A stretch of DNA of 64,000 nucleotides. It comes from Acidobacteriota bacterium (GTDB taxonomy: Bacteria; Acidobacteriota; Terriglobia; Bryobacterales; Bryobacteraceae). The position numbers and the translations under genes are program-made. The DNA lies in the NCBI GenBank assembly GCA_025352795.1, contig JANXSF010000028.1, forward strand, positions 17,926-81,925. Reading direction: 5' to 3'. How positions within the stretch are numbered: position 1 is the stretch's first letter; each line of letters starts with the position of its first letter. Below the pieces are notes generated by a model, which worked only from the letters and a program-made list of their open reading frames with translations, had not been told where the DNA came from and ran no database searches. This document shows, piece after piece, positions 1 through 9,561 of this stretch.

Positions 1-2
1 CT

Positions 3-959
3 CCTACCGTCAAAACAACCAACGTCAATGCCCACAACGCCTATTTACAAGGTAGAAGATTACTTTGGCTTGGCGATAAGTCGAATATTGAAAAGGCGAT
101 TTTATCCTTAAAACTGGCTATCCAGTTGGACCCCAATTATGCACCGTCCTGGTTACAACTGGGCGAAGCACACAACGTCCAAACGTCCCGCGGTTATTTG
201 CCTGCCGATATAGGCGGCCCTCTGGCCCGCGGCGAAATTGAGCGTGCTTTAACCTTGGACCCAGATTTGGCCGATGCCCACACCGCCATGGGCAGGCTGA
301 AGATGCTCAACGATTTGGATTGGCTGGGTGCAGCAGCCTACTTCAGACGGTCACGGCAATTGGCTCCGGGGAAATCCTCCGCCATCAGTCAGAGCGCAAA
401 CCTGGCCCGCACCTTGGGTCACTTTGATGAGTCGGTTGCGTTAAGCCGCCAGTACATTGCCGCGGACCCGTTGAGCCCCGGTGGCTTCCACAATGCTGGA
501 TTAAGTTTCTATTCCGCAGGCTTGCTTGCCGAAGCCGTTGTAGCGTTCAAGAAGGCATTGGAACTTGCACCTGCCAAAGAGGTCACCCATGCTTCCTTGG
601 CGGAAGTCTACCTGGCCCAGGGCCGTCTGCAAGAGGCGTTGGACGAAGCACGCGCAGAAAAGAATGTGGCTCTCAGCCTGTGGGCCCAAGCGTTGGCGCA
701 ATATGCTTTGCGACGAAATGCAGAATCTGACTTGGCACTGAAGACGTTGATTGAACAATATTCTAAGGAAGCGCCATTTGAAATCGCCGAAGTCCACGCA
801 TTTCGTCAGGATAAGGATCAGGCGTTTGATTGGTTGGAAAAAGCCTACGCGGCGCATGATTCCGGCCTGACTCAATTGAAGGCTGAGCCCATTTTGAAGA
901 ACCTGCATCAGGACCCTCGCTATGCAGTCTTCCTCAAGAAGCTTCGGTTGTCCGATTGA
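3..959 (+). CDS. TPR-repeat protein, C-terminal part (5' end outside window)
   Basis: The reading frame is open to the left edge of the window, so the true start lies upstream. About 318 residues are visible. They begin with a motif (NAHNAYLQGRRLLWLGD, then KAILSLKLAIQLDPNYAPSW) typical of the TPR block that follows a kinase or winged-helix domain in signalling proteins. At least five TPR-like helical pairs follow, with repeated ALTLDP, APGK and LAPAKE segments, and the C-terminus has the form LHQDPRYAVFLKKL. TPR arrays mediate protein-protein contacts. It lies 34 bases before an ECF sigma factor on the same strand, so a regulatory pairing is plausible. The N-terminal domain cannot be seen. 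The family call is firm; the role is inferred. Confidence 0.8.
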   Translation, partial: PTVKTTNVNAHNAYLQGRRLLWLGDKSNIEKAILSLKLAIQLDPNYAPSWLQLGEAHNVQTSRGYLPADIGGPLARGEIERALTLDPDLADAHTAMGRLKMLNDLDWLGAAAYFRRSRQLAPGKSSAISQSANLARTLGHFDESVALSRQYIAADPLSPGGFHNAGLSFYSAGLLAEAVVAFKKALELAPAKEVTHASLAEVYLAQGRLQEALDEARAEKNVALSLWAQALAQYALRRNAESDLALKTLIEQYSKEAPFEIAEVHAFRQDKDQAFDWLEKAYAAHDSGLTQLKAEPILKNLHQDPRYAVFLKKLRLSD

Positions 960-993
960 AACAAGCTATACTAACGTGTTTTAAGGAGTCCAT

Positions 994-1563
994 ATGTCCC
1001 AGCCCGAAGGCGAAGTTACTCGCCTGTTAGCTGAACTCCGCGAAGGTAAGAAGGACGCAGTCAATCAACTGGTCCCGTTGGTTTACTCTGAACTGCGTAA
1101 AATGGCTGGGGCCTACATGCAACGCGAGCAATCTGGACATACGCTGCAAGCCACTGCACTGGTCAATGAAGCATTCCTGCGCATGGCCGGTGGGGATGCC
1201 GGCAAATTGGAAAATCGTGCCCATTTCTTCGCCATTGCCGCCAATAGTATGCGGCAGGTGTTGCTGGATCATGCAAGGCACAGGCACGCCGCCAAACGCG
1301 GAGGAGACCATGCCCAGAAGGTGGATTTAGATGCCGAATTGCTGGTTGACCATGACTCGCTGAATGACGTGTTGGTGGTGAATGAATTACTGGAACGGCT
1401 GGAAAAGTTAGATCCCCGGCAAGGCAGGTTAGTGGAACTCCGCTTCTTCGCCGGTTTGACAACGGAGGAGACAGCAGAGGCCATGGGCGTTTCCCCAGCC
1501 ACAGTAAAACGGGAATGGAGGTCGGCTAAGGCTTGGCTGAATCGGGAGATGGCTGCAAAGTAA
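994..1563 (+). CDS. ECF-type RNA polymerase sigma factor (TIGR02999-like)
   Basis: A 189-residue protein of the short sigma-70 group common in Acidobacteria and Planctomycetes. Region 2 spans roughly residues 20-95, with the LRKMAGAYMQRE and NEAFLRMAG segments and AHFFAIAANSMRQVLLDHAR. Region 4 spans about 130-185, with LVELRFFAGLTTEETAEAMGVSPATVKREW as its helix-turn-helix. The ATG start follows an AGGAG Shine-Dalgarno element at the right distance. No anti-sigma factor is adjacent; the TPR protein just upstream is the only candidate partner. It should direct RNA polymerase to a small regulon, which cannot be read from this sequence. Confidence 0.93.
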   Translation: MSQPEGEVTRLLAELREGKKDAVNQLVPLVYSELRKMAGAYMQREQSGHTLQATALVNEAFLRMAGGDAGKLENRAHFFAIAANSMRQVLLDHARHRHAAKRGGDHAQKVDLDAELLVDHDSLNDVLVVNELLERLEKLDPRQGRLVELRFFAGLTTEETAEAMGVSPATVKREWRSAKAWLNREMAAK

Positions 1564-1632
1564 GCTGACTTGTTCAAATTGTAAGCATTCTTTCTAACAA
1601 TAAGAGACAATCCTTGTAATAGACTATTTCCT

Positions 1633-3252
1633 TTGAAACCACCCAATAAACAAACCCCTCACAAGATCAACCCGATTCAAGAATTTCTTCAGCGCTCTGT
1701 ATTCAAAGGAATAATATGGCAGGATTTGGTGATCCTGATCCTGTCCTGTATGGTTGCTGACGCTCTGTGGCATGACAACCTTTCCGCTCAATTTGGACTC
1801 ATTGATGATCATGAAGTGGTGGAATGGCTGGGTGCCAAAAACGTTGTCACCTTGCAAGATGCCAAAGGGATCATCACTTCGTCAGAAGCATTTCGCCCAG
1901 GCACAACCAGCCGCTATCGACCCACTTACTATATTCTTCGCACTGCAGAGGCTTATTTTTGGGGCGGAAATCCGGAATCGTGGTACCAGACTCGTATGGT
2001 GCTGTTCGTGCTTAGTTTGGCGATTGCCTGGGCGTTGACAGCTCGTTTGGGTGGTTTGGGGATTTCCACGGTATTTATACTATATGCCTTAACCGCTCCA
2101 TATTGGGGACCAATATGGGCCATGCTGGGGCCAGCGGAAACGTACGCCTGCGCAGGTTTGGCGTTGTATTTTTTAGGCTTCTACATATGCTGGCATGCGG
2201 CGGATGACCACTGGCGGGAAGGTGGTTGGGCTCTGGTGTTTTTGGGTACGATACTCAGTGCAGGATCAAAAGAGAACTTCGTTCTTCTTATTGTTCCAAC
2301 GCTATACCTGGTCTGGGTGCAGTACAGAGCAGGACGAATCAGCAAAGACCATGCTATATTTCCGCTGTTAAGTATTGGCTTTTGCCTGTTTGTGGGCATC
2401 TCCGTAGCTCAGGGAAACAGGTTGATCAAGCAGGACATCTATGCCCAGCCAGTGGATTCCGGTCGCCTGAAACCGCTCCAGAGTGAACTTATCGTGGCTA
2501 ATCCGGCACTGTGGATTTTCCTGCTCATTCTTCTGGCGTCAGGCGTTTTGATGGCGTTGAGCCAGGATAAGAATTCCAAAGAACAAGTTAAAAGATTCTT
2601 CGCGAAAGTCATGCTTATGGATCTGACTTTGTATGCATGTTATGCGTCGCTGATTGTCTTTTATAACGGTATTTGGGGCATGGATAGCCGATACGCTTTT
2701 CCTGGTGAGTTGATCCTGCTGGCAATGGCTGCCTATCCGCTTTTCATCTTTCTATCCACACAGGAATTACCAGGCAGAGCTTATGTGAAATACCTCAGGG
2801 TGTGTCTTGTGATTTGCGGATTCTTGTTAGTTGCTTACAAAGGATTCGGCAAGAACCAACAGTTCGCCAAAACAAACGCTTCGCGCACGCAAGCTCTGCA
2901 TCAGGTGATTATTCGCGGCAAGGCTGCTGCTAAGGAAGATGCTGGTGCACCCATGATCTTATATACAAATAACTTGAGTGACTTTGAAGCCATTTACGCT
3001 GTACGCCGATACTTAGTCAACGCGGGCGTTAAAAACCCCGTGATGGTTGAAAAAGCGCCGGACTATGGCACTGCCGGATTTTCTGCAGAACTGGCCCCCC
3101 GCCTCATGAAATCGTTGGACGACATAGTAAACGGCGATAGTGGATTCACTCCCCGCAATTCTCTAAGGGATGATCAGTATTGTTACTGGATTGGATTCAC
3201 TGCCGTTCCAAGCAGCGGCAAATGCAAGTCCCTAGGAAAAGTAACTCCATAG
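1633..3252 (+). CDS. polytopic membrane protein, possible GT-C-like glycosyltransferase
   Basis: A 539-residue protein with a TTG start and about nine to ten hydrophobic segments between residues 25 and 420, followed by a soluble C-terminal domain of about 130 residues. An acidic stretch early in the protein (QFGLIDDHEVVEWLG) precedes a long extracytoplasmic loop (RPTYYILRTAEAYFWGG), a layout seen in lipid-linked-sugar GT-C transferases. No family signature is certain. Its neighbours are a GT2 gene and sugar-nucleotide genes, which supports a part in cell-surface glycan assembly. It could also be an uncharacterised membrane protein of another function. Confidence 0.6.
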   Translation: MKPPNKQTPHKINPIQEFLQRSVFKGIIWQDLVILILSCMVADALWHDNLSAQFGLIDDHEVVEWLGAKNVVTLQDAKGIITSSEAFRPGTTSRYRPTYYILRTAEAYFWGGNPESWYQTRMVLFVLSLAIAWALTARLGGLGISTVFILYALTAPYWGPIWAMLGPAETYACAGLALYFLGFYICWHAADDHWREGGWALVFLGTILSAGSKENFVLLIVPTLYLVWVQYRAGRISKDHAIFPLLSIGFCLFVGISVAQGNRLIKQDIYAQPVDSGRLKPLQSELIVANPALWIFLLILLASGVLMALSQDKNSKEQVKRFFAKVMLMDLTLYACYASLIVFYNGIWGMDSRYAFPGELILLAMAAYPLFIFLSTQELPGRAYVKYLRVCLVICGFLLVAYKGFGKNQQFAKTNASRTQALHQVIIRGKAAAKEDAGAPMILYTNNLSDFEAIYAVRRYLVNAGVKNPVMVEKAPDYGTAGFSAELAPRLMKSLDDIVNGDSGFTPRNSLRDDQYCYWIGFTAVPSSGKCKSLGKVTP

Positions 3253-3286
3253 CCCCAAAGACCATTGTGCTTGAGACAATCTATCT

Positions 3287-3906
3287 ATGCTGATTAGTAT
3301 CGTTATCCCTGTATTTAACGAAGAAGAAGTCTTATTCGCATTCCACCAACAGCTTGGAAGTTTGCTCAAATCGTTGTCTCATGATTACGAAGTTTGGCAC
3401 GTGGCTGGTGGGTCCACCGATAGAACCTCTGCTATGATCAGGCAATTTCACAAAGACGACAATAAAATTAAACTACTGGAATTGAGTCGAAATTACGGGC
3501 ATCAAGCAGCACTCACTGCGGGTCTGGATTTCGCCACGGGCGACGTAGTGATCACCATGGATGGCGATGGTCAGCACCCGCCACGCATCATCCCGCAATT
3601 GATTGACGCGTTTGAGCAGGGCAATGATGTAATGCTTACCCAGCGGCGTTCCACTGGTGAAATTAGCTATGTAGCAAAATTATTTTCCAAAACCTTTTAC
3701 CGTTTGATTAACCGTTTGAGCGAATCAGAAATTGTGCCTGACTCGGCTGATTTTCGCCTTTTGAGTAGAGAAGTTGTTCAAGACATTCGAAGCTTGCATG
3801 AGCAGCATCGCTTTCTGCGCGGCATGATCAGTTGGATGGGTTTTCAGCAAACCATTGTGCCATTCGATGCCCCACCACGCATGGCAGGCCGATCCAAGTT
3901 CAGCCA
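3287..3906 (+). pseudogene. GT2 family glycosyltransferase, truncated at 3' end
   Basis: About 207 residues match the DPM1/ArnC-type GT2 fold: ISIVIPVFNEEE at the N-terminus, a DxD-type MDGDGQHPP motif near residue 95, and the conserved PRMAGRSKF segment near 200. In family members this segment is followed by two C-terminal membrane helices. Here the frame runs into unrelated sequence after SKFS, and a different frame then encodes the end of a nucleotidyltransferase. The nucleotide-binding motif normally written VDDGSTD reads VAGGSTD, so the metal/UDP-binding aspartates are replaced. Truncation plus active-site loss suggest a nonfunctional gene, unless the junction is an assembly artefact. 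The residual frame continues to a stop at 4129 without meaningful homology. Confidence 0.75.
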
Positions 3907-4205
3907 CCGACGAAGACTTCAATGTGGAAAATTATACAGAAAAGCCAACTTACGACTTTCGCGTAAGTATGGGGATCTCTGTTTTAGAGCCGCATGTCCT
4001 GGAATATATTCCGCACAACAAACCGTTCGATATTCCAGACCTTATCAAAGCGCTGATTGCCGATGGCAAGGCGGTGAAAGCATTTCCATTTACCGATGGT
4101 TACTGGTTGGATATTGGACGTCCCGATGATTATCAAAAGGCACTGGATGACATGGAACACATCAAGAGTCAAATCCTGCCTCATGCCCCAAGCGATGGTC
4201 AATAA
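3907..4205 (+). pseudogene. sugar-phosphate nucleotidyltransferase, C-terminal fragment
   Basis: About 99 residues of the C-terminal half of an NDP-sugar pyrophosphorylase: EKPTYDFRVSMGISVLEP, then FDIPDLIKALIADGK, then the diagnostic YWLDIGRPDDYQKALDD. The first 120 or so residues, including the GxGxR nucleotide-binding loop, are missing and replaced by the truncated GT2 gene. No credible start codon exists for this fragment. Its stop overlaps the start of the next gene (TAATG), so it once belonged to the same operon. The intact enzyme would make an NDP-hexose, possibly GDP-mannose given the reductase that follows. Confidence 0.78.
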
Positions 4206-5127
4206 TGGCGGGTACTCGCACACTAATTACAGGTGCCGCTGGGTTCTTGGGCAGACACTTACTAAGTCAGTTGAATCGTTTGGGATGGGATGTAACTGGA
4301 ACAGCGCGGCAAGCAGCTTCCTCCCAAATTCTTAGTTGTGACATTACGGATGGAGCACGCGTAGTAGAAATTGTCAGCCATATTTCACCGGAAGTTATTT
4401 TTCATTTAGCCGCACTCACCCCTGCTGCCTCACCCAACGCAAAGGCCGATGATTACTTACGCGTCAACGGGGGCGGCACTTTGGCACTCTTTGAAGCCGC
4501 TCGCAAATTTGTACCCGGCGCACGGATTGTGCTGGTCACATCCAGCGCAATGTATGGACAGGCCGAGCAGCGGACGGTGTGATTCGTGAAGATAGTGCCC
4601 TGCGCCCTGTGCATGCTTATGGCGTAAGTAAAGCCGCGCAGCACCTGTTCGGTCATCAATATTATGAGCAATATAATTTAGATGTAGTGCGCGTGTGCCC
4701 GTTTAACCTTACCGGTTACGCACTTCCAAAAGGGCTGGTTGCTTCCGATTTTGCACAGCAAATTGTGGCCATGGAACGCTTACAGCAAGAACCCATAATC
4801 CAGGTTGGCGACCTCAACAGCAAACGTGATTTCTTAGATGTAGCCGATGCTGTCAGTGCACTGGTCAGTCTCGTGGAAAAGGGCAAAGCAGGGGAGTACT
4901 ATAATCTGGCTTCGGCGCAGCCCATCCGGATCAGCGACATTCTGCACGATCTGTTGAGCATGAGTAAGTTGGCAATCAAGATCCAACCCCGCCCCAATAG
5001 CATGGTAAACAGAGTTCCAATTCAGATAGGCGCAAACGACAAGTTAATAAGTGCCACCGACTGGCAACCACAAATTCCCATCAAACAATCTCTGGCCAGT
5101 GTGTTGGCGTATTGGCGGGAACAATAA
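4205..5127 (+). pseudogene. rmd: GDP-6-deoxy-D-mannose reductase-like epimerase, frameshifted
   Basis: Two frames together encode a complete extended SDR of about 307 residues. The first part has the TGAAGFLGRHL Rossmann motif and ends at TGA 4580-4582 after SSAMYGQAEQRTV. The second frame picks up without loss as DGVIREDSALRPVHAYGVSKAAQ, carrying the YxxxK catalytic pair, then RDFLDVADAVSALVSLVEKG and a C-terminal SLASVLAYWREQ. Adding one base in 4562-4576 (for example CGGAC to CGGGAC) restores one frame. The pattern fits GDP-4-keto-6-deoxymannose reductase, which makes GDP-D-rhamnose. It starts by overlapping the nucleotidyltransferase stop. The break may be a sequencing indel; the enzyme assignment within the epimerase family is moderately certain. 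Confidence 0.72.
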
Positions 5128-5136
5128 AGCCCACAC

Positions 5137-5901
5137 CTATTCGGGCTTAAACAAAGTCATAAACGCGGGCACACTCTCTTCCAAAGATGCTTCCCGTTCC
5201 CAGTGATCGAATTCCTCAAGCCTCTCCTGCTGGCTGTTCTGCACATGTTCCGATAGAATCGCTCTGGCCCGCTCCGGGTCTTGTTCAGCCACGGCTCGAA
5301 TTAAATCGTCATGTTGCTTATGAATGCGCACCAGGTCCGCCGCATTATGTCCACGGTGGCGCATGGCAAAAATTCGGATCAACAGTCGGGTTTCATTTAC
5401 GATCTTCAATATCCTGGCGTTGGCGGCCATGCGCATCAACAAAGCGTGGAAGGCCAAGTCGCAAGACATGAACTGGTGCATCTGATGCTGGTCCAACGAT
5501 TTCGATTTTGACCGCTTCAGTTGACTCAGAAGCGGAAGAATTTCATCGGCCAAGCCATGTAACCGCTCCAAATCGGAAGCCCGTGGAGCCTGCCTGGCCG
5601 CTTTGGCCACTGCATAAACCTCCAGTGCTTCGCGCAATTCGAACAGATCAATAATATCTTGCCGGGTCAGTATTTTGACAACCGCACCACGGTTCGGTGT
5701 TTGGTCCAGCAAGCCTTCTGCAACCAACTGCCCAATGGCCTCGCGGATGGGGGTGCGGCTGCTTCCCAATTCTTTTGCCAGAGCCAATTCGGAAAGCGGA
5801 ACTCCAGAACGTAACTCTCCAGATGCGATCTTGCGCTGAATCAGAGTGTAGGCTTTGTCGCGGACGGAGGAATCACTTCGAGTTGCTGGGAGGGTTGGCA
5901 C
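5137..5901 (-). CDS. GntR/FadR-family transcriptional regulator
   Basis: The N-terminal winged helix (residues about 10-75) shows the GntR pattern: VRDKAYTLIQRKIASGEL, PLSELALAKELGSSRTPIREAI, then LVAEGLLDQTPNRGAVV. A helical FCD effector domain follows (DLFELREALEVYAV, HRGHNAADLVRIHKQHDDLI, DPERARAILSEHV), with histidines that usually bind a metal. The start is uncertain. GTG at 5901 gives 254 residues, near family size; ATG at 5991 adds a 30-residue unconserved leader. Neither has a strong ribosome site. It is divergent from purD, so the two share a short control region. The ligand is unknown; FCD members usually sense organic acids. Confidence 0.85.
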   Translation of the reverse strand: MPTLPATRSDSSVRDKAYTLIQRKIASGELRSGVPLSELALAKELGSSRTPIREAIGQLVAEGLLDQTPNRGAVVKILTRQDIIDLFELREALEVYAVAKAARQAPRASDLERLHGLADEILPLLSQLKRSKSKSLDQHQMHQFMSCDLAFHALLMRMAANARILKIVNETRLLIRIFAMRHRGHNAADLVRIHKQHDDLIRAVAEQDPERARAILSEHVQNSQQERLEEFDHWEREASLEESVPAFMTLFKPE

Positions 5902-6012
5902 TAGGTGACAAGTATAGCTTGGAATGCAGCCTGTCGACAGGTGCAGAACAATCTGTTCTTTTGCCCGCCGTGTGTCAAAATAAGGGATCATTCTTTTGGA
6001 GATACCCGAATT

Positions 6013-7278
6013 TTGCACGTTCTCGTTGTAGGCTCCGGTGGGCGTGAACATGCCCTTGCCTGGCGCCTTGCCCAAAGTCCCTCTGTTACCAAAGTTTTTG
6101 TAACTCCAGGAAACGCCGGAATTGCTTCCGTAGCTGTATGCGTTCCTTGCGGCCCGTCCCCAATGGAATATCTGGCGCTTGCCAAATCGTTGGCTGTGGA
6201 TCTTACTGTGGTTGGTCCAGAAGCACCGCTGGTTGACGGTATTGTCGATGCTTTCCTGGCGGAAAACAAACTTATCGTGGGGCCAACGGCAGCCGCTGCC
6301 CAAATGGAAGGCTCCAAAAGTTTTTCTAAACAAGTGATGGCAGAAGGTGGCGTTCCCACTGCCCGATTCGTAGAAGTTTTCACATCTGACGATGCCCTGG
6401 CGGCACTTGCCCAGTTCACTTATCCAGTGGTTATCAAAGCGGACGGTCTAGCCGCAGGCAAAGGCGTGGTGATCGCCCAAACCCATCCTGAAGCTATCGA
6501 AACTATCCAGCAATTCCTGGGTGGTTCCCTTGGCGAGGCCGGCAAGAAGCTGGTTATCGAAGAATTTTTGACTGGCGAAGAGGTCAGTTTCATTGTGCTT
6601 ACCGACGGCAAATCCGTGCTCCCCACTGAACCCGCTCAGGACCACAAAACTATTTTCGATGGCGACCTGGGACCCAACACCGGCGGCATGGGCGCATATT
6701 GTGATTCTCGTATTCTCACCGCCGATCAACGTGCCGTGGTGATCAACAAAATCATCCAGCCAACATTGGACGTTCTTCGCCATCGCGGAACTCCCTTTTC
6801 AGGCTTTCTGTTCGCCGGTTTAATGATCACCAGCGAAGGGCCAAAGACCTTGGAATTCAATTGCCGATTCGGAGATCCTGAAACCCAACCAATTCTCTTT
6901 CGCATGGAGGGTGACTTGGGGGAAGTGCTGTTGGCATTGGCTCAACAAAGGCTGCATGAAGTAAAGTTGGCATGGAATCCCGATCCTTCTATTTGCGTTG
7001 TACTGGCCGCCCACGGCTATCCAGCGAAGGTTCGAACCGGCGATGTGATCACCGGCTTCGACCTTGCCGAAGCCGCAGGTGCCAAAGTCTTTCACGCAGG
7101 GACAAAGCAATCAGGAGTCCAAATTGTTACGGCCGGGGGGCGTGTCCTGGGGGTCACCACTGGCGGGTCAACGTTGCAAGCGGCCGTGGATCAATGCTAC
7201 AAAGCTGCTGACCACATGCATTTTGATGGCATGCAGATGCGTCGTGACATTGGTCAAAAAGGTTTGAAACGCTGGTAA
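6013..7278 (+). CDS. purD: phosphoribosylamine-glycine ligase (GAR synthetase)
   Basis: This enzyme joins glycine to 5-phosphoribosylamine using ATP in de novo purine synthesis. The 421-residue product has the N-terminal VLVVGSGGREHALAW motif, the ATP-grasp region with GLAAGKGVV, the PAQDHKTIFDGDLGPNTGGMGAY signature (here in two parts around residue 200), FNCRFGDPETQ and a C-terminal GRVLGVTT domain. I place the start at TTG 6013, just before the conserved motif and 11 bases after a GGAG element; the longer upstream reading frame is unconserved and overlaps the GntR gene. The 3' end overlaps the convergent YjdF-like gene by 25 bases. Confidence 0.95.
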   Translation: MHVLVVGSGGREHALAWRLAQSPSVTKVFVTPGNAGIASVAVCVPCGPSPMEYLALAKSLAVDLTVVGPEAPLVDGIVDAFLAENKLIVGPTAAAAQMEGSKSFSKQVMAEGGVPTARFVEVFTSDDALAALAQFTYPVVIKADGLAAGKGVVIAQTHPEAIETIQQFLGGSLGEAGKKLVIEEFLTGEEVSFIVLTDGKSVLPTEPAQDHKTIFDGDLGPNTGGMGAYCDSRILTADQRAVVINKIIQPTLDVLRHRGTPFSGFLFAGLMITSEGPKTLEFNCRFGDPETQPILFRMEGDLGEVLLALAQQRLHEVKLAWNPDPSICVVLAAHGYPAKVRTGDVITGFDLAEAAGAKVFHAGTKQSGVQIVTAGGRVLGVTTGGSTLQAAVDQCYKAADHMHFDGMQMRRDIGQKGLKRW

Positions 7279-7898
7279 CTGTTGCCGCGTTGACGATCCG
7301 CAAGCCAAACAATTGCCATCGCCACTAATGCTCCAATAAAGCCCAAACCCATATCTTTTTGAGCATCCCAAGGGTCGTTTTGCATGCCCACAAACGCTTC
7401 CCCAGCTCCCGGCGAAATGATTGAGGCAACAATTGATTCGATGATTTCGTAGATAGCTCCAAAAGCCAGGGATGCTTCCATCGGCAACCAGTATAGCCAG
7501 GCGTTGCGTATGCCGGTAAGATGCGCAAATGCTTCCATCATTGGATAACCCAGGAACAGGCCGAAGACAAAGTGCATCACCCGGTCATAGTGGTTGCGCG
7601 TGGTGTGAAACCAAACCTTCATCCACTCACCTAAAGGGACGTCAGCATACTTATGATGGGCACCCCATTCATGGCAACAGAGGTAGAAGAAAATGAGTAA
7701 GTAAGAACCTCGCGAAAGCGGCACGCGGTAGTAACTCAAGGTTAAAGCAACGACCAATGCCAGCACTAACAGATTTTCCAGATACCAATCGAAAACCATC
7801 GCCGGATGATAGGCTGAAATCGCCATCACAGCCAGCATAGCCGCGATGAGGAGCTGCAAGAAGCGGTTCTCGCGAAAAGGAATTTGAGAGGATAACAC
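7254..7898 (-). CDS. YjdF-like membrane protein (DUF2238)
   Basis: A 214-residue inner-membrane protein with about six hydrophobic segments. The DUF2238 hallmarks are clear: LCCHEWGAHHKYADVPLGEW near residue 75, NHYDRVMHFVFGLFLGYP near 102, and PMEASLAFGAIYEIIES near 138, with WDAQKDMGLGFIGAL near 178. The function of the family is unknown. The start is GTG at 7898. The sequence directly upstream is not a normal promoter region: within 21 bases it becomes the 3' end of an unrelated TonB receptor on the other strand. Confidence 0.85.
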   Translation of the reverse strand: MLSSQIPFRENRFLQLLIAAMLAVMAISAYHPAMVFDWYLENLLVLALVVALTLSYYRVPLSRGSYLLIFFYLCCHEWGAHHKYADVPLGEWMKVWFHTTRNHYDRVMHFVFGLFLGYPMMEAFAHLTGIRNAWLYWLPMEASLAFGAIYEIIESIVASIISPGAGEAFVGMQNDPWDAQKDMGLGFIGALVAMAIVWLADRQRGNSYQRFKPF

Positions 7899-7918
7899 CT
7901 CGCCAGATTGTATCGTAA

Positions 7919-8041
7919 CCGGAACTTACACATTTCCAGGGCTTCACACCGGGAATGATTCAAAACGATAGCTTCGGCACATATGGGTTGGCTTCTCTAG
8001 ACCCGCGACATATTGAATTGCGACTCCGTATCCGATTCTAA
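7919..8041 (+). pseudogene. 3' remnant of an Oar-like TonB-dependent receptor
   Basis: Forty codons between an in-frame TAA at 7916 and the stop at 8039-8041 read as the last strands of an acidobacterial TonB-dependent barrel: NDSFGTYG, then DPRHIELRLRIRF at the stop. The consensus ending of this family is FG-x-I ... PR-x-(I/L)Q-L-x-LR-x-x-F, and the complete receptor at 40816-44085 ends LGAQRQIQMSLRFSF. No start codon or upstream coding sequence remains. The rest of the gene would have been about 3 kb. Either a deletion or an assembly join has left only the tail. Confidence 0.62.
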
Positions 8042-8048
8042 ATTTTGC

Positions 8049-9554
<1,506 letters not shown>

Positions 9555-9561
9555 GACTAAC

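Noticed and set aside
5127..5148. AAGCCC...GGGCTT hairpin between rmd and the GntR gene
   Set aside because: Stem is only six pairs with a ten-base loop, covers the GntR stop codon and has no T tail; too weak to call as terminator.
5902..6333. Long minus-strand extension of the GntR frame over the purD start
   Set aside because: The extra 144 residues are unconserved and overlap purD and its start; regulator homology begins after 5901.
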